Source of the DNA: Acidobacteriota bacterium
GTDB taxonomy: Bacteria; Acidobacteriota; Terriglobia; Bryobacterales; Bryobacteraceae
Reading direction: 5' to 3'
NCBI GenBank assembly: GCA_025350695.1
Contig: JANXXI010000094.1
Coordinates: forward strand, 1 to 37,449
DNA: 37,449 nucleotides
Below, one piece after another: positions 1 through 7,565 of the stretch (positions are counted from its first letter, which is position 1; each line of letters begins with the position of its first letter). Under the pieces are notes generated by a model. The model was not told the origin of the DNA, made no database searches, and saw only the letters and a program-made list of their open reading frames with translations. A program made the translations under genes and the position numbers.

Positions 1-1
1 A

Positions 2-97
2 CTGCGGAATCCTCGCGAACTGGCGCAAGCGCCTGCGAACTGGATGCCTTGGAATTACCGCGAGAATCTTCTTCAGACGTCCGATATTGCCGCCTGA
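2..97 (+). CDS. C-terminal end of an unidentified protein (partial)
   Basis: The second reading frame is open from the window edge to a TGA at 95-97. It encodes 31 residues that look like a real protein tail: acidic and basic residues are mixed with an NWMPWNYRE stretch rich in Trp and Pro. The competing frame 1 reading of the same bases, which extends the next gene upstream, looks less protein-like. I do not recognise the family. The start lies outside the window, so neither length nor function can be given. Confidence 0.4.
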   Translation: MRNPRELAQAPANWMPWNYRENLLQTSDIAA

Positions 98-195
98 ATG
101 GCAAATTCATGTCGGTTACGCATGCTTGCCGCAACCTCACGGAAATTCGCAAGATCGGGCATGAACTTTTCGGGCTAATCGGGCACACTGGCATC

Positions 196-609
196 ATGAA
201 GAGCATTTTCCTACTTCCATTTGCCGCTGCGGCCCTACTATGTCAGTCGCCTCTCCAACTCAGGGTCTCCATGATCTCGCTCGGCATCAAAGACCCTGCC
301 ACCTCCATCAGATTCTATAGCGAAAAACTTGGCCTGCAGATGATCGGCAAACCCGGCGAGGTTACGCAGTTCAAAGCAGGCGAGGTCACAATTGCTCTGA
401 ACCACCCAGCCGGGCAGGCCGCCGGAAAAGCGATCGCGGGCTCAGTTGAAATCATTTTTCCGGTTGAAAAAGTGGTGGCCTCGCATGCCTTGCTCGCCGA
501 GCGAGGTTGCCTCTTCCTTGCAGCTCCCAGGGAAATCTTCCCCGGAACCTGGGCCGCAACCCTAACCGATCCCGATGGCCACCGGCTCACGATCATGGGT
601 CCGCGATAA
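196..609 (+). CDS. secreted VOC/glyoxalase-fold protein
   Basis: A 137-residue protein with a hydrophobic N-terminus (residues 1-17) that resembles a signal peptide. The rest is one VOC (glyoxalase/bleomycin resistance) module. The opening strand is followed by the DPATSIRFYSEKLGL helix typical of the fold, and the end reads DPDGHRLTIMGP, the usual closing strand. VOC proteins bind small molecules or metals and some act as lyases or dioxygenases; no substrate can be assigned here. The frame is open further upstream to 49. I chose the ATG at 196 because the extra 49 residues are unlike the family and cover the tail of the preceding gene, whereas this start gives a clean signal sequence. A single VOC module of about 115 residues is normal and would dimerise. 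Export of a VOC protein is less common but is seen in soil bacteria. Confidence 0.7.
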   Translation: MKSIFLLPFAAAALLCQSPLQLRVSMISLGIKDPATSIRFYSEKLGLQMIGKPGEVTQFKAGEVTIALNHPAGQAAGKAIAGSVEIIFPVEKVVASHALLAERGCLFLAAPREIFPGTWAATLTDPDGHRLTIMGPR

Positions 610-647
610 TCGAAACCCACCGTTCTGATATACTTCTGGTTTACCCG

Positions 648-941
648 ATGGCAACTCCGAAATATGCAGTGGCCGACCAACCGGTGGCGCCTACGGAATT
701 GGTCTTAACGCTCTCCGACGGGACCTTGGTGAAACGCCGCGTTCCCCGAATGAGAGCTTGCGGAGAAAAGAACGTCAAGGAAAAGCTCTGCGCCGGACAT
801 CTAAAGCGCTGGCACGGTTTTGGCGATGAAGTGAAGAAGGCCTTTGGCCAGGACGCCGAAATTTATCGGTGTGAGAAGTGTAGAACGCTCTATCTTCCCA
901 ATTTGGAAGAAGAGCCTAGAACCGGCACGTTGAGCTGGTAA
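648..941 (+). CDS. small conserved-looking Cys-pair protein, function unknown
   Basis: A 97-residue soluble protein. The ATG at 648 was preferred over the open frame back to 507, because the upstream part only overlaps the VOC gene in another frame. The N-terminal half contains a threonine/leucine-rich strand region followed by a basic stretch (KRRVPRMRACGEKNVKEKL). The C-terminal half contains CEKCRTLY, a CxxC pair like half of a zinc ribbon. Other cysteines and a histidine (RACGEK, LCAGHLKRWH) could complete a metal site. It starts 38 bases after the VOC stop in the same direction. I do not recognise a named family. A small Zn-binding or nucleic-acid-associated protein is possible but unproven. 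Confidence 0.55.
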   Translation: MATPKYAVADQPVAPTELVLTLSDGTLVKRRVPRMRACGEKNVKEKLCAGHLKRWHGFGDEVKKAFGQDAEIYRCEKCRTLYLPNLEEEPRTGTLSW

Positions 942-956
942 TTAGAGTTTTCCGGG

Positions 957-1055
957 CGCCAGTTCGGAAAAAGCCGTATCGGAAACAGGGTTGGTAAACT
1001 AGGGAACCTATTTCCGATACGGTCCGCCCTAGGCGGGCATTGGGTGCTTGCTGCC
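957..1055 (+). repeat. double-hairpin repeat, copy 1
   Basis: A 99-bp element nearly identical to 2506-2605. It holds a long inverted repeat (arms 973-989 and 1007-1023, 17-base loop) with one mismatch and one G-T pair in this copy. A second short stem follows (1022-1028 with 1032-1038, loop CTA). Both copies run in the same direction and flank the metallopeptidase gene. It resembles a REP/MITE-like palindromic element rather than a simple terminator, because flanking bases outside the stems are conserved too. Confidence 0.85.
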
Positions 1056-1086
1056 TGAGCCGGGCCAAGCCCTTTCCGGACCTGAC

Positions 1087-2460
1087 TTAATCCAATGTGA
1101 AGAATAAACCTTCCGGTACGGGCCCAGTCCGGATCGCTGCCTGCTTCGCTAGATCTCCTACCGCCGCTTCGTCGCGGCCAATTAAGTACAAAGCCAGACT
1201 CTTCTCGCTTCTGCGCCGGACGTATGCGAATCCACGCCCGCGCATCTTCTCTTCCAGCCCTTCAATTTCCTTGGGCAATGAGCCCGCATCCCTGAACGTG
1301 GCCAAACGCACTTCGTTCAATTCGGCAAACAACGCATGGTCTTCTTTCGAATCAACTGAGGAAAGGAGCGGAAACTGTTCCAAGAACAATGCCCGAAGGG
1401 GCTTGCTTCCCAGCAGCGCAGCGGAGGAGAATTTGAATCGCGCCTTGTCGGCATCAGCACCAAGGACCCTTCGACCAGCGTCGATATATGGGCCGGCAAA
1501 GCCGTCAAACAAACTAGTCTTGCGTTCAATCGCTTGCCGGATCAATGGCGCTGCCGCTTGACTCAGTCTCGGTATGAAGAGTTCGTGATAGGAGACTTCT
1601 CCTTTTTTACCGTTTCGCTCCTGTAGTAACTGCTGCACTCCTGAAGCCACAGCCTCATTCAGATACATGTACAAGGGCTGCGATGCCGCATCGGATGAAT
1701 CCACGAACTGCCGCATCAAGGCTAATTTCCGCGCGGACGGAGCCAGCTCATAGAGAGAATGCGTCAACTCATGGAGAGCAACCGAGGTCATGGTATCCAT
1801 ATTGATTTCCTCGGTCAACTCCACGCAAAAATGGTTGAGAGTGGGATAGGCGGATGCCTCCTTGCCGGCGTAATCCGGGCTGGGAACTGCGTGCAAATAT
1901 AAGTCGCGTGCGGTATCTCGCAGTTCAAAAAACGCCGCAACCTCCCCCGCCAACCTAGGCAATCCGAGCTGCGCCATTTGCCGCTCTACACCTTTCACTC
2001 CCCGCTGCGCTATCCCTTTGCCGGTTGCAACCCACCAAGGGTGCAAACGCTTCTCAAAATGTTCCAGAATTTTCGACAGCCGATCCGCCTGTCGCGGCGA
2101 AGCAATAGCCGCGGCCCGCCGACGCGCCTCCGGCGGAGATTTCGATTCCAGCAGCGCCGCCATTAATCGCACGCGTATCCACGAACCAGGAAAATCACTC
2201 CGGTAGTTCGGCAAGAAGGGAGCGGGTTGAATCTTCCCAGCACTCCCCTCCAACTGTCCGAAGATGGTTCGGAACTCGTCCAGCTTGGCGCTGTCCTCGC
2301 GCGTCGTCTTGAGCGTCTCACTCCAAAACTTCAAGTAGACTTGCTTTGTGCAGGCAATACGTTCAGCGAGACAGCCAACGTTGTAAACCGCATTGACGTA
2401 CTCGGGCGCATCGACATGGAACTGCAAAGGAGCGAGGGCAAGCAAAGCAAGCAAGAACAT
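1087..2460 (-). CDS. secreted zinc metallopeptidase-like protein (HExxH)
   Basis: A 457-residue protein with a short hydrophobic leader (residues 1-13, MFLLALLALAPLQF), suggesting export. The key motif is ALHELTHSLYEL: HExxH with H230, E231 and H234, the zinc-binding and catalytic signature of metallopeptidases. A glutamate 35 residues after the second histidine (NEA, E269) sits where gluzincins place their third zinc ligand. Two cysteines at 30 and 37 could form a disulfide outside the cytoplasm. The rest is mainly helical with no recognised domain. The substrate is unknown. The gene stands alone, and both ends are bordered by copies of the same hairpin repeat. It could be a conserved Acidobacteriota family of unknown function; the protease call rests on the motif only. 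Confidence 0.65.
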   Translation of the reverse strand: MFLLALLALAPLQFHVDAPEYVNAVYNVGCLAERIACTKQVYLKFWSETLKTTREDSAKLDEFRTIFGQLEGSAGKIQPAPFLPNYRSDFPGSWIRVRLMAALLESKSPPEARRRAAAIASPRQADRLSKILEHFEKRLHPWWVATGKGIAQRGVKGVERQMAQLGLPRLAGEVAAFFELRDTARDLYLHAVPSPDYAGKEASAYPTLNHFCVELTEEINMDTMTSVALHELTHSLYELAPSARKLALMRQFVDSSDAASQPLYMYLNEAVASGVQQLLQERNGKKGEVSYHELFIPRLSQAAAPLIRQAIERKTSLFDGFAGPYIDAGRRVLGADADKARFKFSSAALLGSKPLRALFLEQFPLLSSVDSKEDHALFAELNEVRLATFRDAGSLPKEIEGLEEKMRGRGFAYVRRRSEKSLALYLIGRDEAAVGDLAKQAAIRTGPVPEGLFFTLD

Positions 2461-2505
2461 CGTTCAATGATACCCGCTTGTTGTGCGGTAGGACTGACGC
2501 GCGGA

Positions 2506-2605
2506 CGCCAGTTCGGAAAAAAGCCGTATCGGAAACAGGGTTGGTAGACTAGGGAACCTGTTTCCGATACGGCCCGCCCTTGGCGGGCATTGGGTGCTTG
2601 CTGCC
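2506..2605 (+). repeat. double-hairpin repeat, copy 2
   Basis: A 100-bp copy of the element at 957-1055, differing by one A in a homopolymer and a few substitutions. Here the long inverted repeat is perfect: arms GCCGTATCGGAAACAGG (2523-2539) and its complement (2557-2573), with a 17-base loop. The second stem GCCCGCC/GGCGGGC (2572-2578 with 2582-2588) is also perfect. It lies just upstream of the metallopeptidase start in the divergent intergenic region. Confidence 0.85.
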
Positions 2606-3064
2606 GGGAGACTGAAAAATCCTGAATCCGTCCCGCGTCCAAACATTACAGACCAGAAAGTCAACCATCCGGAGCTGAAACACCCACGGCAGGAAAGAAT
2701 GAGTGGTACTACTACTACCGAAAGTCCGCGACAACAAGATGATGCCAGTGAAAGTAGGGATTCTAAAAAATTCCCTCTGATGCAACTCGCAATCAGTAGA
2801 AGGAGCGGTTCTAAAATGTTTACCGGCTCCCGCAAGCACGCTGCCATTCAGCCCACTCGCTTCTTCATAGATTGTCTATTGCCTCAGAGGGCGGTTAAAA
2901 AATGAACTTCCTCAAGTTCACTGTATTGGTTAGCATGTAAACTACCAACGAAGATATTGCACCAAACCATTGAAAAGAAATCAAGTGTTCTGCGAAAGAA
3001 AGTTTCAATGAGGGTCATCCGCACCCTAAGGTGTGTCGGTGTGACACAATGTGTCCAAGACCTC
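2606..3064. other. intergenic stretch, no convincing gene
   Basis: About 460 bases between the repeat and the next gene. Short open frames exist on both strands (for example 2594-2905 plus), but their translations are low in hydrophobic core pattern and match nothing I know. Just before the downstream gene, 3032-3048 can fold into a 6-bp hairpin (TGTGTC/GACACA), which could be an operator, but there is no supporting evidence. Confidence 0.5.
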
Positions 3065-4432
3065 ATGACACGGCTCATTCGTCTCACTATCATCGTTTTC
3101 ACAAGCCTTTTGGCCGTTTCTCAGGAAAACCAGCCCGTTGAAAAGCTGCCCGAAGAAGATATTTCCGTCTCGACAGACCACCCCCGCCTCCTGCTGCCTC
3201 CTCGGCGGCTGCGACTGCTTCAACGGGAAAGAGAACGAGACTCCCCTCGCTTTCGGCAACTTGAGACCTTAATCGCGGGAAAAGCTCAGATGCCCGAACC
3301 CGGATTTGCATGGGCGCTCTATTACCAAGTCTCCGGAGCCAAGGATTTCGGCATACAAGCGGTGAAGTGGGCGCTGGACCCAAAATCGACCGATCTGCGT
3401 CAGCTGGCGTTGGTCTTCGACTGGTGCCAGCCCATTTTGACTGAAGCGCAGTCCAAGGCTCTGGTCGACAAGCTGACTCGAGGGGCTGCGGCCCTTGAGA
3501 AGGCCCAATCGATTCCTCAGGTGCGTGACAGGATGCTTACCCTGATCGCTTTGGTGGGCCATGGCCCCAAGAATACCGAAGATCAAATCAAACAGCTGGT
3601 GAACGTCTGGTGGCGAAAGGAGATAGCTCCAAGCTTGCGGACGGGGACGAAGGAAGCGCCTCGCCAGGATAGCTACGCCATGTTCGAGATGCTCCACGCT
3701 CTGCGGGACTCGACCAATGTTGACCTGCGCGATGACGCCGCCAGATATTTCAAGGAACTGCCCGCCTACCACATCCTCAGCTACTACCCGCCGATTTTCC
3801 CGGCAGCGGAAAACGAATACCGCATTCCTTTCTATACTTCTGACGGTGAACCGGATTTGAAAATTGCGGCCTTGAGCAGGGCTGGGGATTTAGCCATGGT
3901 GGCGTACGATACCAACGCTCAGGAAAACCAGTTTGTCCAAAGCTGGCTGATTCACGACCGCTTCATGATGCGCGGCACGTTCGGGATTACGTATGAGTTT
4001 CTGTGGGCCAATCCCTACCAGCCGGGCTTGAGTTATTACCATTTGCCGTTGTTCATGCACCATTCGGCATCAGGCAAATTGGCTTTGCGCTCCAGTTGGG
4101 ACGACGATGCTGCGTGGTTTCACTTTTCGAACAATCAGGCGCAAATGTTCGAAAACGGGGAGCGAAAGGATCTGAAGATTGGAGCAGCGCCGAAGCCCGT
4201 AGAGATTGCCGGGGCGATGATCTATTTCTATCACGACGGGCTGAAGTTGGAGGCCGATACGGAAACGGGTGGAATGATCTATGTGCTTGGGTTGAAACCT
4301 AACGCAGATTATGACCTGGAAGCCGACGACCGTGAACTTGAAGAAAAGAAAACGGACGCCGGCGGCATACTGCCCTTGAAGATTGGACCCAAGAGCAAGT
4401 ATGAAATCCGCGTGCGTCCGTCGCCTCGGTGA
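3065..4432 (+). CDS. secreted heparinase II/III-like (alginate-lyase superfamily) protein
   Basis: A 455-residue protein from the ATG at 3065, which opens directly on a signal peptide (residues 1-20, LTIIVFTSLLAV). The 36 residues upstream in the open frame are not signal-like. DHPRLLL at 38-44 followed by an arginine-rich helix is the usual opening of secreted heparinase II/III-type proteins, as in HPRLL...LR. A helical middle section suits the alpha/alpha toroid of this superfamily. From about residue 340 come beta-rich segments starting with ASGKLALRSSWDDDAAWFHF, like the C-terminal beta-sandwich that normally begins with a Leu-Arg-Ser-x-Trp strand. The superfamily cleaves acidic polysaccharides by beta-elimination. 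I cannot identify the catalytic Tyr/His pair with certainty, and the protein is shorter than classic heparinases (600 or more residues), so activity and substrate are open. Confidence 0.55.
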   Translation: MTRLIRLTIIVFTSLLAVSQENQPVEKLPEEDISVSTDHPRLLLPPRRLRLLQRERERDSPRFRQLETLIAGKAQMPEPGFAWALYYQVSGAKDFGIQAVKWALDPKSTDLRQLALVFDWCQPILTEAQSKALVDKLTRGAAALEKAQSIPQVRDRMLTLIALVGHGPKNTEDQIKQLVNVWWRKEIAPSLRTGTKEAPRQDSYAMFEMLHALRDSTNVDLRDDAARYFKELPAYHILSYYPPIFPAAENEYRIPFYTSDGEPDLKIAALSRAGDLAMVAYDTNAQENQFVQSWLIHDRFMMRGTFGITYEFLWANPYQPGLSYYHLPLFMHHSASGKLALRSSWDDDAAWFHFSNNQAQMFENGERKDLKIGAAPKPVEIAGAMIYFYHDGLKLEADTETGGMIYVLGLKPNADYDLEADDRELEEKKTDAGGILPLKIGPKSKYEIRVRPSPR

Positions 4433-4459
4433 TTGGGGCGATTTCCAGAGCTTGGGCAG

Positions 4460-4480
4460 CGCGACTTTTTGAGAGTCGCG
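4460..4480. terminator. hairpin between convergent genes
   Basis: CGCGACT (4460-4466) pairs perfectly with AGTCGCG (4474-4480) around a 7-base loop. It lies in the 67-base gap between the convergent heparinase-like gene and glmS. No clear U-tract follows on either strand, so a two-way terminator is only a suggestion. Confidence 0.35.
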
Positions 4481-4499
4481 TGCCGGCCTTGCGTCGGCC

Positions 4500-6353
4500 T
4501 TACTCCACGGTGACGCTCTTGGCTAGGTTGCGGGGTTGATCGACGTCTTTTCCTAAGCGAACCGCAATGTGATACGCCAGCAACTGCAGCGGCACTACTT
4601 CGAGAATCGGCAGCAGCAGTTCGTGCGTAATCGGGATTTCCATAACGTACTTGGACATTCCCGCGGCATCCACATCGCCTTCATTCACCACGGAGACTAC
4701 AACGCCTTCGCGCGCCTTCACTTCCTGAATATTGGAAAGTGTTTTCTCGTAGCGGATCCGGCTGCTTTCGTCGGCCGGGTCATAAGCGGCCAGCACCACG
4801 GACGGCAGATTCTCGTCGATAAGAGCGTTCGGACCGTGCTTCATCTCCCCCGCCGGATAGCCTTCGGCGTGGATATAAGAAATTTCCTTCAACTTCAGTG
4901 CGCCCTCAAGAGCCATCGGGAAGTGAATCCCACGGCCCAAGTAGAGGAAGTCGTGAGCCTTGGACAATGTCTTCGACATTTCGTCGTAGCCCATGTCCTT
5001 CGACAACAGGTGTTCCAGCTTACCCGGCAGAAGCATTAACTCCTGCGCAATTGCCCGCGATTCCGCTTCGCCGATGGCATTGCGTTGCTGCGCCAAGTAG
5101 AGCGCCAACACAAACAGGGCCGTGAGTTGTGACGTAAACGCCTTGGTGGAGGCCACGCCAATTTCCGGTCCAGCGTGCGTAATGATCGTGCCATCGGCTT
5201 CACGCGGGATCATGGAGCCTACCACGTTGCAGATAGCCAGTGTCTTTGAGCCCTTGGCTTTCGCTTCACGCTGCGCGGCGAGCGTATCGGCCGTCTCGCC
5301 GGATTGCGAGATCAGAACAGTTAGAATTTCGGGCCCCAGAATCGGATCCCGATAGCGGAACTCGCTACCGTAGTCAACCTCAACCGGAATGCGGGCCAGC
5401 TTCTCGATCATGAATTTACCGGCTAGCGCAGCATGCCAACTGGTGCCGCAAGCGACAATCTTGATCGAATTGAAGGCGGCGAACTCGGCGGGCGTGATGT
5501 TCATCTCATCGAGAAACACTTTGCCTGTGTCTTGACTGACGCGGCCCAAAAGAGTGTCGCGGACGGCGCGGGGCTGCTCATAGATTTCCTTGAGCATGAA
5601 GTGCTTATAGCCGCCCTTTTCGGCCATAATCGGATCCCACAGAATGCGGGTGATTTTGCACGATGTCGGATTGCCGGCGAAGTCCATCAACTTGACGCCA
5701 TCGGCGGTGAGGACGGCCATGTCGCCGTCGTTGAGAAACATCATGTCCCGCGTGTGGCTCAAGATGGCCGGCACGTCGGAGGCGACGAAATACTCGCCTT
5801 CGCCGATACCCACAACAACGGGCGGTCCACTGCGGGCGACGACGATCTTGCCTGGATCTTTTTTGGATATGACGGCCAACGCAAATACGCCCGAAACGCG
5901 CGCGACAGCCTTTTGCACGGCATGTTCCAGGTTGCCGTTCATGTACTTTTCGACCAAATGCGCGACAATTTCCGTATCGGTTTCGGTGACGAAAATGTTG
6001 CCTTCGGCCACCAATTCCCGCTTCAGATCCAGATAATTCTCGACGATGCCGTTGTGCACCAGGACGACGCTTTTCTTGGGGCCCGTATGGGGGTGGGCAT
6101 TTTCCTCAGTAGGGCGGCCATGAGTGGCCCATCGGGTGTGACCGATGCCGTAGGACCCTTCAATCGGGTTCATCTTTACCGCCTCGTCCAGGTTATGCAG
6201 TTTCCCGGAAGCACGGCGGATATCCAGATTGCCATCAGCGCCTAGGACAGCGATACCCGCGGAGTCGTAACCCCGGTATTCCAATCGGCGAAGCCCATCC
6301 AAAATGATAGGCACAGTTTTCCTGTTGCCGATATAACCAACAATTCCGCACAT
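4500..6353 (-). CDS. glmS: glutamine--fructose-6-phosphate aminotransferase (isomerizing)
   Basis: GlmS converts fructose-6-phosphate and glutamine to glucosamine-6-phosphate, the first step toward UDP-GlcNAc for peptidoglycan and lipid A. The 617-residue length fits the family. The protein opens MCGIVGYIG, so Cys2 becomes the N-terminal nucleophile of the glutaminase domain. It is followed by [20 protein letters not shown] and HNGIVENY, all glutaminase motifs. After residue 290 come two SIS (sugar isomerase) domains, with [18 protein letters not shown] and ASTKAFTSQ in the first and [20 protein letters not shown] in the second. The end [13 protein letters not shown] is the canonical GlmS tail. 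A GAGGGAACT stretch precedes the ATG as ribosome-binding site. It lies 22 bases behind purS and is probably co-transcribed. No glmS ribozyme fits in that gap. Confidence 0.97.
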   Translation of the reverse strand: MCGIVGYIGNRKTVPIILDGLRRLEYRGYDSAGIAVLGADGNLDIRRASGKLHNLDEAVKMNPIEGSYGIGHTRWATHGRPTEENAHPHTGPKKSVVLVHNGIVENYLDLKRELVAEGNIFVTETDTEIVAHLVEKYMNGNLEHAVQKAVARVSGVFALAVISKKDPGKIVVARSGPPVVVGIGEGEYFVASDVPAILSHTRDMMFLNDGDMAVLTADGVKLMDFAGNPTSCKITRILWDPIMAEKGGYKHFMLKEIYEQPRAVRDTLLGRVSQDTGKVFLDEMNITPAEFAAFNSIKIVACGTSWHAALAGKFMIEKLARIPVEVDYGSEFRYRDPILGPEILTVLISQSGETADTLAAQREAKAKGSKTLAICNVVGSMIPREADGTIITHAGPEIGVASTKAFTSQLTALFVLALYLAQQRNAIGEAESRAIAQELMLLPGKLEHLLSKDMGYDEMSKTLSKAHDFLYLGRGIHFPMALEGALKLKEISYIHAEGYPAGEMKHGPNALIDENLPSVVLAAYDPADESSRIRYEKTLSNIQEVKAREGVVVSVVNEGDVDAAGMSKYVMEIPITHELLLPILEVVPLQLLAYHIAVRLGKDVDQPRNLAKSVTVE

Positions 6354-6375
6354 AGTTCCCTCTATTCGTCAATAA

Positions 6376-6624
6376 CTAAGCGTCTTCACTTATAACTACC
6401 CGGTAGTCTTCAATGACCGGGTTTGACAACACTTCACGGGCAATCTGATCGATTTCCGCATGGGCAGCTTCGCGGCTTAACCCATTTACCTCAATCTCAA
6501 AAAACTTGCCTTGCCGGACTTCGGCGATGGAGGCATGGCCATGGCCGCGTAGAGCGGATTGAACGGTCTGCCCTTGGGCATCGAGAACCGTGCGCTTGAG
6601 CGTGACGTAAACGTGGGCTGTCAT
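6376..6624 (-). CDS. purS: phosphoribosylformylglycinamidine synthase subunit PurS
   Basis: PurS is the small bridging subunit that, with PurL and PurQ, makes formylglycinamidine ribonucleotide in purine synthesis. From the ATG at 6624 the protein is 82 residues, the usual PurS size. The open frame extends 12 residues upstream, but those are unlike the family. Family pattern: an opening strand AHVYVTLKRTVLDAQGQTVQ, then IAEVRQGKFFEIEV and a helix before the terminal ...NPVIEDYRVVI. In most genomes purS lies next to purQ or purC; here it leads into glmS and no other pur gene is visible, so the rest of the complex must be encoded elsewhere. The start region faces divergently toward the small gene at 6799. 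Confidence 0.92.
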   Translation of the reverse strand: MTAHVYVTLKRTVLDAQGQTVQSALRGHGHASIAEVRQGKFFEIEVNGLSREAAHAEIDQIAREVLSNPVIEDYRVVISEDA

Positions 6625-6798
6625 TAATTCATTGTTTCGAACTCGCAACCCAAAACGCAACTGCGGCTGTTAGTGAACGTCATCTCTCTACGTATCTTTC
6701 GGCAGGGCCAGGGTGGTTCTTTAGGGCGGGTGCATCTAGTGTCTCGCCGGTAAGTATTGCGCTCTATGCGGAAATGGCGCAGACTTGAGGGAGTTGCC

Positions 6799-6993
6799 AT
6801 GAAAACTAAGACTGTGTATAACAATGACATCTCCAAAGCGACGCCAGATCCTTATCTGGAAGGCGCAGGTGAGCGAGTGCGGGCTGCATACCTTGATTTG
6901 GTCGCAAGAGGCATTATGGATAAGGATGGCAACTGCATTCGGAAAGATTTGCCACCTGATATGCAAGAAGGGCAGGACCGGGATTTCGGAGGC
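6799..6993 (+). CDS. small protein upstream of zeta-toxin-like gene, possible antitoxin
   Basis: A 65-residue soluble protein. The ATG at 6799 has a GAGGGAG ribosome-binding site six bases upstream, which decides it over the longer frame to 6757. The sequence is helical in the middle (AGERVRAAYLDLVARGIM) and ends in a charged, Pro/Asp-rich tail DLPPDMQEGQDRDFGG. Its stop codon (6994-6996) overlaps the ATG of the next frame as TAATG. This arrangement is typical of toxin-antitoxin pairs with the antitoxin first and translationally coupled. It does not look like the epsilon or PezA antitoxins I know: no helix-turn-helix is visible and it is shorter. The antitoxin role is inferred from position alone. 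A plain small partner gene of unknown function is the alternative. Confidence 0.6.
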
Positions 6994-6995
6994 TA

Positions 6996-7565
6996 ATGCC
7001 CCCGGTCATGATCATAATCGCCGGGCCTCCAGGCAGCGGCAAGTCCACGGCTTTTCCTGTTTCCATTTTTGGAGTCGCCCATTTCAATGCCGATGATCGT
7101 GCGGCTGCGCTCAATGGCGGCCAGGGCCTTCCCACTATGATTCGCCAGCAGGTCAATTAGGAATTCGAGGCGTTCATTTGGAACCAGATCAATCGCAAGG
7201 AAAGTTTTGCCCGTGAAACGACCTTGCGGAGTCAAGTTACGTTTGATCAAGCAGCAGCCGCACAAGCCGCCGGGTTCACCGCCGAAATGCACTATCTAGT
7301 TTTACGGGATTTCGAACAGCATTTCCAGCGCGTTAAGGCGCGGGCATTTGCGGGAGGACATAGCGCTTCGGAAACCACATTGCGCCGAATATATGATTCG
7401 AGCATTGCCAATCTTGCTAGAGCGATTCATCAAATGGATCTTCTAAACGTTTATGACAACAGCGCTCCGGGGCGTTCGCCAGTGCTGATCCTTGAGAGCC
7501 ATCTCGGTGAAGTCCAATTCGTTGCAGACGGCGCCCCGCCGTGGCTGCTGGCGGCGCTCGTTTAG
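6996..7565 (+). pseudogene. zeta-toxin-family kinase, interrupted by one in-frame amber codon
   Basis: Read through a TAG at 7158-7160, this frame gives one 189-residue protein with the full signature of small zeta-toxin kinases, which phosphorylate UDP-N-acetylglucosamine. Seen in order: Walker A GPPGSGKST (10-18) in an IIIAGPPGSGKST context, FNADD (30-34) matching the family's N-A-D motif, FARETTLRS (72-79, the ETTL motif), GGH...TLRRIYDSSIANL (120-140) with the paired arginines, and NVYDNS (151-156). The amber codon at position 55 separates the P-loop from the rest. Both halves are in the same frame, so the lesion is a single nonsense change, not a frameshift. No good restart codon is seen right after it. 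Possible explanations are recent inactivation, a sequencing error or amber suppression. Total length fits the family, so nothing else seems lost. Confidence 0.8.

Noticed and set aside
49-195. N-terminal extension of the VOC protein
   Set aside because: Lies before a good signal peptide and overlaps the better frame of the preceding gene's tail.
957-2605. Composite transposon made by the two repeats
   Set aside because: No transposase between them, no visible target-site duplication, and the gene inside looks chromosomal.
2594-2905. 103-residue plus-strand frame after repeat copy 2
   Set aside because: Starts inside the repeat, no ribosome-binding site, no domain-like pattern.
5433-6245. 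270-residue plus-strand frame opposite glmS
   Set aside because: Antisense shadow of an unmistakable glmS; the translation has no family pattern.
6354-6375. glmS ribozyme/riboswitch
   Set aside because: Only 22 bases separate purS and glmS, too short for the ribozyme.
7158-7160. Amber codon as a pyrrolysine codon
   Set aside because: No pyl genes in the window, and the zeta family has no pyrrolysine at this position; a nonsense change is simpler.
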